A model generated the notes under the pieces. That model made no database searches, was not told where the DNA came from, and was given only the letters and a program-made list of their open reading frames with translations. Below, piece after piece: positions 1 through 6,345 of a stretch of 10,674 nt of DNA. A program made the translations under genes and the position numbers. Position 1 is the first letter of the stretch. Every line of letters begins with the position of its first letter. This DNA comes from Nitrosotalea sp. (GTDB lineage: Archaea > Thermoproteota > Nitrososphaeria > Nitrososphaerales > Nitrosopumilaceae): contig JAKEIJ010000152.1 in assembly GCA_022545805.1 (NCBI GenBank), forward strand, positions 1 to 10,674, read 5' to 3'.

Positions 1-1
1 C

Positions 2-256
2 GGTGAGGGAAGATACTATGCAGATGGCAAGACGCTTGAATTATTAAAGAAAAATAATCAAATTGTATTTACTTATGCCGAAGAAGTCAATGGTGCATCT
101 CTTGGCATTGCGGGTATAAGCAACAAGCAAGGAAATGTTGTAGGAATGATGCCTCATCCTGAGAGGTCTGCTGAACAGATAATTAATCCAAACAACTCAA
201 AACCAGCATCACTAATTTTTGAGTCTCTTCTAGATACACTGGGCGTAACAGCATGA
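2..256 (+). CDS. purQ: Phosphoribosylformylglycinamidine synthase, glutaminase subunit PurQ (3' end only)
   Basis: This is the last 84 codons of PurQ; the N-terminal part with the nucleophile Cys lies before the window. PurQ is a class I glutamine amidotransferase that releases ammonia from glutamine and feeds it to PurL (with PurS) for the FGAR to FGAM step. The visible part starts with GEGRYYADG, matching the family's HGEGxYY segment. It contains GMMPHPERS (about 35 residues before the end), which carries the His and Glu of the Cys-His-Glu glutaminase triad. The reading frame begins at base 2 and stops at TGA 254-256. The last four bases form ATGA with the purL start, so the two subunits of the complex are probably translationally coupled. 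No oddity is seen. Identity rests on the motif plus the adjacent purL. Confidence 0.95.
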   Translation, partial: GEGRYYADGKTLELLKKNNQIVFTYAEEVNGASLGIAGISNKQGNVVGMMPHPERSAEQIINPNNSKPASLIFESLLDTLGVTA

Positions 257-2418
257 GTCTTACTCCACAGGAGTCTGAATATCTTGAAAAAAAGATAGGA
301 AGAAAACCAAATCTGCTGGAACTGCAAATTGTTGCAGCAGAATGGTCAGAGCACTGTTCATACAAGTCATCAAAAAAACATCTCAAGATTTTACCAAAAG
401 AAGGAAAACGTGTGATATCTGGTCCTGGTTATGATTCGGGTGTACTTGATGTTGGAGACGGATATGTTGTAACAGTTCACATTGAAAGCCATAATCATCC
501 ATCTGCAGTGGAACCATATGGTGGCGCAGCAACAGGTGTTGGTGGAGTAATCCGAGATATCTTGTCTGCAGGTACAAGACCTATTGCAATCTTGGACGGA
601 TTACGATTTGGCGATATACGAAAAGACAAACATGCTCAATGGCTTTTCAAAAATGCAGTACGTGGAATTGCAGATTATGGTAATTGTCTTGGTATTCCTA
701 CCATTGGAGGAGAGATAGAGTTTGACAAGTGTTTTACAAATTATGCTCTAGTTGATGTTGCATCTATTGGGTTTGGCAAAAAAGAGAACTTGATACAAAA
801 CAGGGCAGAAAAGGGCGATTATGTTGTTCTAATAGGTGGTTCCACAGGACGTGATGGGATTGGTGGATCGCAATTTGCATCTGATACACTTGAAGCAGAA
901 AACCGCTCTGCAGTCCAGATTCCTGACCCATTTATTGAGAAACTGGTAATTGAGGTAATCCTGGAGGCTAGAAACCAAAAATGTATCAAGGCAATGAAGG
1001 ACCTAGGGGGTGGAGGGCTATCATGTGCCATATCCGAGACTGCTGATGCACTTGGAGTGGGCATTGAGCTTGACCTGTCCCTTGTACACAAGAGGGAACA
1101 TAACATGTCACCATCTGAACTTATGATATCTGAATCTCAAGAAAGAATGCTTGTCATAACAAACCTGAAAAAACTTGGCGCATTGAAAAAAATCTGTGAA
1201 AAGTTCAGAGTTCCCTATTCTGTCATTGGTCGAGTCAAAAAAGATACGCTGATGAAAGTAAAACTTGACAAAAATACTGTCGCAAAACTTCCAAGCCAAG
1301 TAGTTGCAAATGCACCACTACTTGATAGACCTTCATCTAAACCAAAATATCTGAATAATATTGAAAAAATAAAAAAACCAAAAACTCCCAAAGACTTATC
1401 CCAGACACTCTTGAAGATGCTGTCAAACCCAAACATTGCAAGCAAACAGTGGGTTTACACGCAGTATGATCATGAAGTCGGAATAAGGACAGTTGTAAAA
1501 CCTGGCAGTGATGGTTCCGTATTACGACTAGACAATGGCAAGTTTCTTGCTGCAAAAATTGATGGTAACTCAAAGCATTGTTACATAAATCCACGAGATG
1601 GCGTAATCGGATGCTTTGATGAAGCCTGCCGAAATGTTGTCTGTACGGGTGCAAAACCAATAGGAATGGTTGACCACCTCCAGTTTGGAAATCCTGAAGA
1701 TCCTGAAATATTTTGGACTTTCAAAGAATCAGTACAGGCAATTACCGATTATGCCAAGTACTTCCAAATTCCATGTGTTGGAGGCAAAGTGAGTCTGTAT
1801 AATGAGACTGATGAAGGACCAATCAAGCCAACCCCGCTTATTGGAGTTCTTGGATTGATTGAGAAAAAGCCTCTGATTTCACAAAAAATTGTAGACGGCG
1901 ACTTGATTGTCATGCTTGGTATCACAAAAGACGAGCTTGGAGGTTCTGAATATTATGAGTACATCCATGATCTGGTGGGTGGCAAGTGTCCTGCAGTTGA
2001 AATGAAGTCATCTAAAAAAATACAAGATGGTGTACTGGATATTATACAAAAGAGTCTAGTCAAAACAGTTCATGATTGTTCCAAGGGAGGTCTTGCAGTT
2101 GCAGTATCAAAATTATGTATCCAAAATGATATCGGATGTAAAGTTTCACTTGAAAAAATCCCATCAGAAAAATTAATGCGCGATGAATTGTTATTCTCAG
2201 AATCACATTCAAGATTCTTGCTTGTAGTCAAGCCGCAAGATGAAAAAAAGATGATATCTATTCTAAAACAAAGAGGAATAACTCATGCACGTATTGGTAT
2301 GTTTTCAGGCAAGGACATTACATTCCAAGAAAATTCAAGTGTAGCAGTTAGAGTAAGGGTTGATAAAGCACAAGAAAAATGGTTAAACTCGTTGGGGGGA
2401 CTTGTAACACATGGTTAA
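253..2418 (+). CDS. purL: Phosphoribosylformylglycinamidine synthase subunit PurL (small type)
   Basis: PurL is the ATP-dependent synthetase subunit that converts FGAR and ammonia to FGAM, step 4 of purine synthesis. At 721 residues it is the 'small' PurL found in archaea and Gram-positive bacteria, which needs separate PurQ and PurS. EWSEHCSYKSSKKH (residues 30-43) holds the family's conserved His. HIESHNHPSAVEPYGGAATG (76-95) and the SESQERM segment (293-299) are nucleotide/Mg-site motifs. DLGGGGLSCAISE (250-262) and HDCSKGGLAVAVSK (607-620) are the paired glycine-rich motifs of the two AIRS-like halves. A Lys-rich linker near residues 368-385 separates the halves. The start is the ATG overlapping the purQ stop; no clear Shine-Dalgarno sequence precedes it. 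The stop overlaps the purF start by 8 nt. Confidence 0.98.
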   Translation: MSLTPQESEYLEKKIGRKPNLLELQIVAAEWSEHCSYKSSKKHLKILPKEGKRVISGPGYDSGVLDVGDGYVVTVHIESHNHPSAVEPYGGAATGVGGVIRDILSAGTRPIAILDGLRFGDIRKDKHAQWLFKNAVRGIADYGNCLGIPTIGGEIEFDKCFTNYALVDVASIGFGKKENLIQNRAEKGDYVVLIGGSTGRDGIGGSQFASDTLEAENRSAVQIPDPFIEKLVIEVILEARNQKCIKAMKDLGGGGLSCAISETADALGVGIELDLSLVHKREHNMSPSELMISESQERMLVITNLKKLGALKKICEKFRVPYSVIGRVKKDTLMKVKLDKNTVAKLPSQVVANAPLLDRPSSKPKYLNNIEKIKKPKTPKDLSQTLLKMLSNPNIASKQWVYTQYDHEVGIRTVVKPGSDGSVLRLDNGKFLAAKIDGNSKHCYINPRDGVIGCFDEACRNVVCTGAKPIGMVDHLQFGNPEDPEIFWTFKESVQAITDYAKYFQIPCVGGKVSLYNETDEGPIKPTPLIGVLGLIEKKPLISQKIVDGDLIVMLGITKDELGGSEYYEYIHDLVGGKCPAVEMKSSKKIQDGVLDIIQKSLVKTVHDCSKGGLAVAVSKLCIQNDIGCKVSLEKIPSEKLMRDELLFSESHSRFLLVVKPQDEKKMISILKQRGITHARIGMFSGKDITFQENSSVAVRVRVDKAQEKWLNSLGGLVTHG

Positions 2419-3847
2419 GGAAAACTGTGGTGTAGTTGGAATCTTTAGTCTGGATGGAGCAAATGTAATACCTATGGTAATTGATGCATTACGTGCACTA
2501 CAGCATAGAGGCCAGGAAGCCTGGGGTGTTGCTATACCAAAAAAGCAACCATTCAAGCAACTAGGGCTTGTATCTTCTGCAGTCTCAGAGTTTGATAGAG
2601 TTACACGCGAATACGAATCACCTTCTGCAATTGGGCATGTGCGATATTCTACAATGGGGAAAAGTAACCTCGAAAATGCCCAGCCGCTAAAGGTGAAGGA
2701 CTTGTGTGTTGCACACAATGGTACAATATCAAATGTTGAAGAGCTGACTGGAATGGTTGGCGGATGTACTTTTACTCCTCAAAATGTCAGTGACACCCTG
2801 ATTGCTGCCCAGAGACTTGTCACACTGATGGCTGATAATGGCAAGCTTGGAAATGCACTCTCTATTTTAAAAAATGAAATGGTCGGCTCGTTCTGTTTTA
2901 CATTTGTATCTGATGATAATGCTGTCTATGCAGCACGTGATCCCAAAGGGTTCAGACCAATGGTTCTGGGGTATCGAGAAGACAACAATACGTACATCGT
3001 TGCCTCCGAATCTGCTGCACTTTCTGCAGTGGGGGCAAAACTTGTCAGAGATGTAAAGCCCGGAGAACTGCTCAAGATTAGTAATGCTGGCATCGAATCT
3101 GAAATGTTTTCAGAAGAAAAAAAGCCAGCTCATTGCTCATTTGAATTTACCTATTTTGCACATCCGTCAAGTGTGATGGAGGGCTCTAACATTTACCTGG
3201 CAAGAAAAAGAATAGGACAATTTCTTGCACGCAAATTTGCAATAAAGGATGCAGACATTGTCATCCCAGTCCCAGACTCTGCAAGGCCTGCTGCATTGGG
3301 ATATGCACAAGAGCTTGGAGTACCATTTGAGGAAGGATTGCTCAAAGATCGATATAGCAGAAAAGGTCCATTGCGCAGCTTTATCGAACCTCATCAAGCA
3401 GACCGAGTGGAGATAAACCGCTGGATTATACCCATCACCCAAGTAATTTCCGGAAAACATGTAGTTGTTGTAGATGATAGTCTTGTTAGAGGCACAAGCT
3501 CAAAGGCAATCATCAAGGCTCTAAGAAGGGCAGGTGCAAGAAAAATAAGCATGGTTATAACATTTCCACAAATTCAATTTCCATGTTATGCTGGAATCGA
3601 CTTTCCATCACAGGATGAACTTGTGACATACATGGGTGATGGCAAGAAATACACCGAGGATGAAATTACAGAAAAGGTAAGACAACTAATTGGGGCCGAC
3701 TTTCTTGGTTACAACGATGCCAAGAACTTGGCAGCTGCAGTTGGAATGGATGCTGATTCAATGTGCTTTACTTGTTCCAGCGGAGACTACTCCACTCTGG
3801 GAATCAAGCCTATGTTTAAAACAAGGGCAGAAATCAAGGGTGAATAG
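2411..3847 (+). CDS. purF: Amidophosphoribosyltransferase PurF (Fe-S type)
   Basis: PurF catalyses the committed first step: PRPP plus glutamine gives 5-phosphoribosylamine. The 478-residue protein has an N-terminal Ntn-type glutaminase domain. MVKEN looks like a five-residue propeptide to be removed so that Cys6 of CGVVGIF becomes the nucleophile. QHRGQEAWG (31-39), RYSTMG (78-83) and AHNGTISN (101-108) are glutaminase motifs. The C-terminal phosphoribosyltransferase domain has the PRPP loop VVVVDDSLVRGTSS (351-364). Cys242, Cys392 and the Cys452-x-x-Cys455 pair line up with the four [4Fe-4S] ligands of Bacillus subtilis PurF, so a structural cluster is expected. The start ATG lies 8 nt inside purL, preceded by a run of six G (2394-2399) that may act as a weak ribosome site. 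One base separates its stop from the next gene. Confidence 0.98.
   Translation: MVKENCGVVGIFSLDGANVIPMVIDALRALQHRGQEAWGVAIPKKQPFKQLGLVSSAVSEFDRVTREYESPSAIGHVRYSTMGKSNLENAQPLKVKDLCVAHNGTISNVEELTGMVGGCTFTPQNVSDTLIAAQRLVTLMADNGKLGNALSILKNEMVGSFCFTFVSDDNAVYAARDPKGFRPMVLGYREDNNTYIVASESAALSAVGAKLVRDVKPGELLKISNAGIESEMFSEEKKPAHCSFEFTYFAHPSSVMEGSNIYLARKRIGQFLARKFAIKDADIVIPVPDSARPAALGYAQELGVPFEEGLLKDRYSRKGPLRSFIEPHQADRVEINRWIIPITQVISGKHVVVVDDSLVRGTSSKAIIKALRRAGARKISMVITFPQIQFPCYAGIDFPSQDELVTYMGDGKKYTEDEITEKVRQLIGADFLGYNDAKNLAAAVGMDADSMCFTCSSGDYSTLGIKPMFKTRAEIKGE
3838..3843 (+). promoter_or_regulatory. Shine-Dalgarno site for the RAM-domain gene
   Basis: GGGTGA overlaps the last codons of purF and lies 5 nt before the ATG at 3849. 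It matches the GGTGA part of the archaeal consensus complementary to the 16S rRNA tail. It supports 3849 as the true start rather than the much longer open frame that extends back into purF. Confidence 0.6.
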
Positions 3848-3848
3848 C

Positions 3849-4094
3849 ATGGAACTTTCATTTGTCTTGGTAAAAAGCAAGATGGGCCATGAAATGGATG
3901 TCATGAATGATATTCTAAAAATTGAAGGTGTAAAGGAAGCGACAGGAACATTTGGCCAGTTTGATATATTTGTCAAAGTCCAAGCTCCTACCAGATCTGA
4001 GCTTGACAAAATAATAACAAAGAAAATCCGTATTGTACCAAATGTTCTTTCAACTACTACATTACCTGCACTTCCTGGCAAGAACACAAAATAG
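3849..4094 (+). CDS. Stand-alone Lrp/AsnC ligand-binding (RAM) domain protein
   Basis: This 81-residue protein consists of one AsnC_trans_reg/RAM-type alpha-beta domain and has no DNA-binding helix-turn-helix. The start ELSFVLVKSKMGHE resembles the first strand and helix of the fold. The middle, IEGVKEATGTFGQFDIFVKV (residues 25-44), is the typical hydrophobic strand, turn and G-x-D/F-I pattern. IRIVPNVLSTTTLPAL near the C-terminus is the usual last strand (I-xx-I-P-x-V-xx-T-T-T). Full-length Lrp proteins use this domain to bind amino acids and to oligomerise; stand-alone forms are common in archaea. The gene sits 1 nt after purF with its own Shine-Dalgarno site, so it is probably cotranscribed with the purine genes. 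A role sensing an amino acid or purine intermediate, or modulating a partner regulator, is inference only. Confidence 0.9.
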   Translation: MELSFVLVKSKMGHEMDVMNDILKIEGVKEATGTFGQFDIFVKVQAPTRSELDKIITKKIRIVPNVLSTTTLPALPGKNTK

Positions 4095-4137
4095 TATAAA
4101 CCGCATTTCTTACCTAAAATGTCACTTGGTGTATCAG

Positions 4138-4145
4138 TTTAAATC
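4138..4145 (+). promoter_or_regulatory. Possible TATA box for purC
   Basis: GTTTAAAT lies in the 63-nt gap between the RAM gene and purC. It is about 28 nt before the in-frame TTG at 4170 but only about 16 nt before the ATG at 4158. If it is used, purC would be leaderless from the TTG, like the TTG genes further right. A second TATA-like string, TATAAA at 4095-4100, could instead give a leader of roughly 30 nt before the ATG. The sequence alone cannot decide. Confidence 0.35.
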
Positions 4146-4157
4146 CAAGCCTGTTCA

Positions 4158-4997
4158 ATGACCGCCTGTTTGAAGTTTTTACGCTCAGGCAAAGTCAAAG
4201 ACATTTACGAGCTTCCAGACGGAAACATTCTTTTTCATTTCTCAGACCGGGTCTCGGCATTTGATGTAAAATTTCCAACACCTATTCCAAAAAAAGGTGA
4301 GGTGTTGTGCAGGTTTGCCGAGTTCTGGTTCAAAAAATTGCCAATCGAGAACCATTATGTCCGAACAGAGGGCAAGGACAAGATTGTAGTAAAAAAGATG
4401 CAAATGATTCCAATTGAATGCGTGGTACGAGGATATTTCTATGGGAGTCTGGTCCAAAGGTGGAAAGACGGTCAGGCCAAGTTGCCAGATGGAACAAATC
4501 TAGAACTTGCTGCAAAACTACCAACACCAATCTTTGATCCTACCACAAAATCTGAAACACATGATGTTCCAATATCAAAGCAAGCTACAATTGACAGAAA
4601 CCTTGTAACAAAAACAGAGTATGAGTGGCTAGAAAATGCCTCACTTGAGATTTATCGTCAAATGTTCCAGGCTGCAGACAAGACAGGATTTGTTTTGGCT
4701 GACCTGAAACTAGAGTTTGGCAAGATAGGAAATGATATTGTTCTTGGTGATTCCATTGGGCCTGATGAATATCGCCTGTGGCCAAAAGAGTCTTACAAGG
4801 TTGGAAAGATTCAGGAAAGCTTTGACAAGCAACTGTTGCGTGACTGGCTTGCTGAAAACGGATATCAAAAAAAGTTTGAAGATGACCGAAATGCAGGAAA
4901 AGAACCTATTGCACCACAACTATCTAGCAGTTTATGCAATGAACTATCAACAAGGTATATCACTGCATACGAAAAGATAACTGGAATCAAGTTTTAA
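4158..4997 (+). CDS. purC: SAICAR synthetase PurC (long, ADE1-like form)
   Basis: PurC joins aspartate to CAIR using ATP to give SAICAR. The 279-residue protein has the N-terminal SGKVKDIYE strand-loop (10-18), SDRVSAFD (29-36), IECVVRGYFYGS (86-97, first family signature), a DPTTKSETHD substrate-loop segment (127-136) and LADLKLEFG (180-188, second signature). Bacterial short forms are about 235-240 residues. This one carries the extra C-terminal part with SFDKQLLRDWL and ends TRYITAYEKITGIKF, as in yeast Ade1 and long bacterial versions. The start is uncertain. ATG 4158 is the longest choice, while TTG 4170 (MKFLRSGKVKD) gives a more typical N-terminus and fits a TATA box 28 nt upstream. 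No Shine-Dalgarno site precedes either. The gene may be read from its own promoter as well as through the pur operon. Confidence 0.97.
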   Translation: MTACLKFLRSGKVKDIYELPDGNILFHFSDRVSAFDVKFPTPIPKKGEVLCRFAEFWFKKLPIENHYVRTEGKDKIVVKKMQMIPIECVVRGYFYGSLVQRWKDGQAKLPDGTNLELAAKLPTPIFDPTTKSETHDVPISKQATIDRNLVTKTEYEWLENASLEIYRQMFQAADKTGFVLADLKLEFGKIGNDIVLGDSIGPDEYRLWPKESYKVGKIQESFDKQLLRDWLAENGYQKKFEDDRNAGKEPIAPQLSSSLCNELSTRYITAYEKITGIKF

Positions 4998-5025
4998 CTC
5001 GAATCTCTAATCTGAGCCTACCATA

Positions 5026-5109
5026 TTTTTTGCACCCCGCTGCCCATTTGACCCCATCTTGACAGGTTTTTCCGATTTTTTTATTTTTTTGAAATTTTTG
5101 ATATTTTTT
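5026..5109 (+). terminator. Poly-T terminator cluster after the pur operon
   Basis: T-tracts of 6, 5, 7, 7, 5 and 6 bases lie at 5026-5031, 5067-5071, 5076-5082, 5084-5090, 5095-5099 and 5104-5109, beginning about 28 nt after the purC stop. Archaeal RNA polymerase terminates on U-rich runs without requiring a hairpin, and repeated tracts give stepwise termination. This makes purC the likely last gene of the purine transcript. Confidence 0.75.
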
Positions 5110-5215
5110 GTACCGGTACGATGGCTCTAGTAATGGTATGATATTGGTATTACTGTTATTGATTTGATACTAGTGCTATGAGTTTCATCATTATGTTGTA
5201 TCATGTCATAGTATC
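5110..5215. repeat. Palindrome and two imperfect inverted repeats
   Basis: GTACCGGTAC (5110-5119) is a perfect 10-bp palindrome. AGTAAT (5129-5134) pairs with ATTACT (5149-5154) around a 14-nt loop. GATAC (5166-5170) pairs with GTATC (5211-5215) and TATGA (5177-5181) with TCATA (5206-5210), giving a 10-bp stem with a 6-nt bulge and a 24-nt loop. The pairings are read directly; whether they act as DNA operators, RNA structure or nothing is unknown. Confidence 0.4.
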
Positions 5216-5334
5216 GTGACTAGAAATATTCGTGTGGGTTGATCAAACTTGGAGCATAAAAAAAAATTACGTAATGGACAAAAAAATATGATCTCTTGAT
5301 CTTTTAGGAAAACTAGAAAAGTAGACTTTAGAAA

Positions 5335-5871
5335 ATGTCAACACTACTACAAAAAGAACTCAAAATAAGTAAAATACTTAGTACAAATGCAGATCAAGCA
5401 AAAGCCCTTGATGATGCTGCAAGAATAAAGATTCTACAAATTCTGTATCACAAGCAACTTGCAACCGAACAGATTGTTGATGAACTAAACAAGATGGGAT
5501 ACAAAAAAGCAACCACTACAATAAGGCATCACATCGACGTCCTAAAAAATGCTGGACTGATTGAAATTGTAAAAATGGAAGAAGTCAGAGGTGCTGTTAT
5601 GAAATATTATGGAACCTCTGTTAGGGTCATGGGTACAAAACTTCCAGCAAATTTTGAATCTGAATTTTCAAAGACAATTGCAGACACTTCAATCAAACTT
5701 GAAAAAGTGATAAAAAATATTGTCGAAAATGCAGGACACAAAATAAAGAAAAAAAGCTCAAAAAATCTTTCCGCAGAATCAAATTATGAAGAGCACATCA
5801 TGATGGAAATTGTTAACAGGGCAATGGCAAAAGTGTTTGAAAACAACGGCCAGTTGCTTGTACAAAAATAA
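5335..5871 (+). CDS. ArsR-like winged helix-turn-helix transcriptional regulator
   Basis: The 178-residue protein has a winged helix in its first half. LDDAARIKILQIL (25-37) is the typical first helix of ArsR-type domains. TEQIVDELNKMG (44-55) is the second helix. KATTTIRHHIDVLKNAGL (58-75) is the recognition helix and turn, and EEVRGAVMKYYGTS (82-95) is the beta wing. The second half is helical and charged, with heptad-like hydrophobics around 108-134 and 152-168, and probably dimerises or binds an effector. There is no cysteine anywhere, so it is not a classical thiolate metal sensor of the ArsR/SmtB kind. It is preceded by a long gap with several palindromes that may be operators for itself. 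Its targets are unknown. It converges on the DUF371 gene with only 6 bp between stops. Confidence 0.88.
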   Translation: MSTLLQKELKISKILSTNADQAKALDDAARIKILQILYHKQLATEQIVDELNKMGYKKATTTIRHHIDVLKNAGLIEIVKMEEVRGAVMKYYGTSVRVMGTKLPANFESEFSKTIADTSIKLEKVIKNIVENAGHKIKKKSSKNLSAESNYEEHIMMEIVNRAMAKVFENNGQLLVQK

Positions 5872-5877
5872 CTTTCC

Positions 5878-6294
5878 TCATTTTACTTCGATTCTAAAAA
5901 TTCCGCGGGTCTCTGGATTTTGTAATGTCTTTATCATTTGCCGAGGAATTGAATCTGATGCAGTATCACATCCAATTGATAAAGTTCTAGGACATGTGAA
6001 ATTACTTTTTCTGATCACAATATCATGTGGATTTTTCAAAGTGAGTTTCTCGCTACCTCTACCTGTTATCTTGTATGAATGCTCACCGACCAATATTGTA
6101 CAAGTAACCTCTGATTGAGGATTTTGCAACAATGTTTTCATCTTGTCTGGAATTCCAAGACAACCGCATGAAGCTCTAACACCCACTATACAATCTCCAT
6201 TTACGGTAAGATCAGGGTCAGTTGTGATTTCAATTGATTTTGGGTGCAGTGATCTTACATTCTTGTGACCATGAAATGAGATCTCAAAACGCAT
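5878..6294 (-). CDS. DUF371 family protein (archaeal, function unknown)
   Basis: The 138-residue protein matches the pattern of the archaeal DUF371 family. HGHKNVRSLHPKSIEIT (8-24) is at the N-terminus, GDCIVGVRAS (33-42) follows, KITGRGSEKLTLKNP (75-89) lies centrally, and VIRKSNFTCPRTLSIGCD (93-110) is the most recognisable part. No catalytic role is established for the family to my knowledge. It has no signal peptide or membrane segment, so it is probably cytosolic. Six cysteines (35, 43, 45, 65, 101, 109) are many for its size, including a Cys-Gly-Cys. It is the only minus-strand gene in the window. It shares an AT-rich gap of about 50 bp with psmA and ends 6 bp from the convergent regulator gene. 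The start CAT at 6292-6294 leaves no earlier strong in-frame choice. Confidence 0.85.
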   Translation of the reverse strand: MRFEISFHGHKNVRSLHPKSIEITTDPDLTVNGDCIVGVRASCGCLGIPDKMKTLLQNPQSEVTCTILVGEHSYKITGRGSEKLTLKNPHDIVIRKSNFTCPRTLSIGCDTASDSIPRQMIKTLQNPETRGIFRIEVK

Positions 6295-6304
6295 GATCTC
6301 AAGT

Positions 6305-6323
6305 TGTATAAACTTAAATTAAA
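6305..6323. promoter_or_regulatory. Bidirectional AT-rich promoter between DUF371 gene and psmA
   Basis: The block TGTATAAACTTAAATTAAA contains TATA-like strings on both strands. On the + strand, CTTAAATT (6313-6320) is about 29 nt before ATG 6346 and TATAAA (6307-6312) about 25 nt before ATG 6334. On the - strand, TTTAATTT (6316-6323) is about 25 nt before the DUF371 start at 6294. Both genes would then have almost no leader, as is common in archaea. Which string serves which start is inference. Confidence 0.55.
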
Positions 6324-6345
6324 CCTTCAAAGGATGAAGTTTGAA

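Larger units (their letters stand above)
4998..5334. other. 337-nt non-coding gap between purC and the wHTH regulator
   Basis: No convincing protein gene or tRNA is visible on either strand. From left to right the gap holds three short C-runs (5034-5055), a cluster of T-tracts (5026-5109), the perfect palindrome GTACCGGTAC (5110-5119), two potential stem-loops (5129-5154 and 5166-5215), the palindromes TTGATCAA (5239-5246) and ATTACGTAAT (5266-5275), two A-runs (after 5257 and 5280-5286), and a further TTGATC (5296-5301) ahead of the regulator start. It is by far the longest gap in an otherwise tightly packed window, so part of it is probably regulatory or encodes a small RNA. Confidence 0.6.

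Noticed and set aside
819..1106. Minus-strand open frame within purL
   Set aside because: Ser/Pro-rich shadow of the purL coding strand without start signals.
3690..3848. N-terminal extension of the RAM-domain gene into purF
   Set aside because: The open frame continues upstream, but the fold begins at MELSFVLV and a Shine-Dalgarno site precedes ATG 3849; the extension is out-of-frame purF.
4119..4142. Seven-codon open frame (MSLGVSV) before purC as a possible leader peptide
   Set aside because: Too short, no ribosome site, and it overlaps a candidate TATA box; expected by chance.
5221..5260. Possible tRNA or CRISPR remnant in the gap before the regulator
   Set aside because: No T-arm GGTTCRA motif with matching stems, no cloverleaf and no regularly spaced direct repeats.
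5810..6118. 102-residue plus-strand open frame over the regulator tail and DUF371 gene
   Set aside because: It overlaps the regulator out of frame and is antisense to the DUF371 gene, whose protein fits a known family; no start signal or motif supports it.
6304..6345. TTG 6304 or ATG 6334 as the psmA start
   Set aside because: ATG 6346 places Tyr8-Asp9-Arg10 exactly as in Thermoplasma alpha; the upstream codons overlap the AT-rich promoter block. ATG 6334 cannot be fully excluded.
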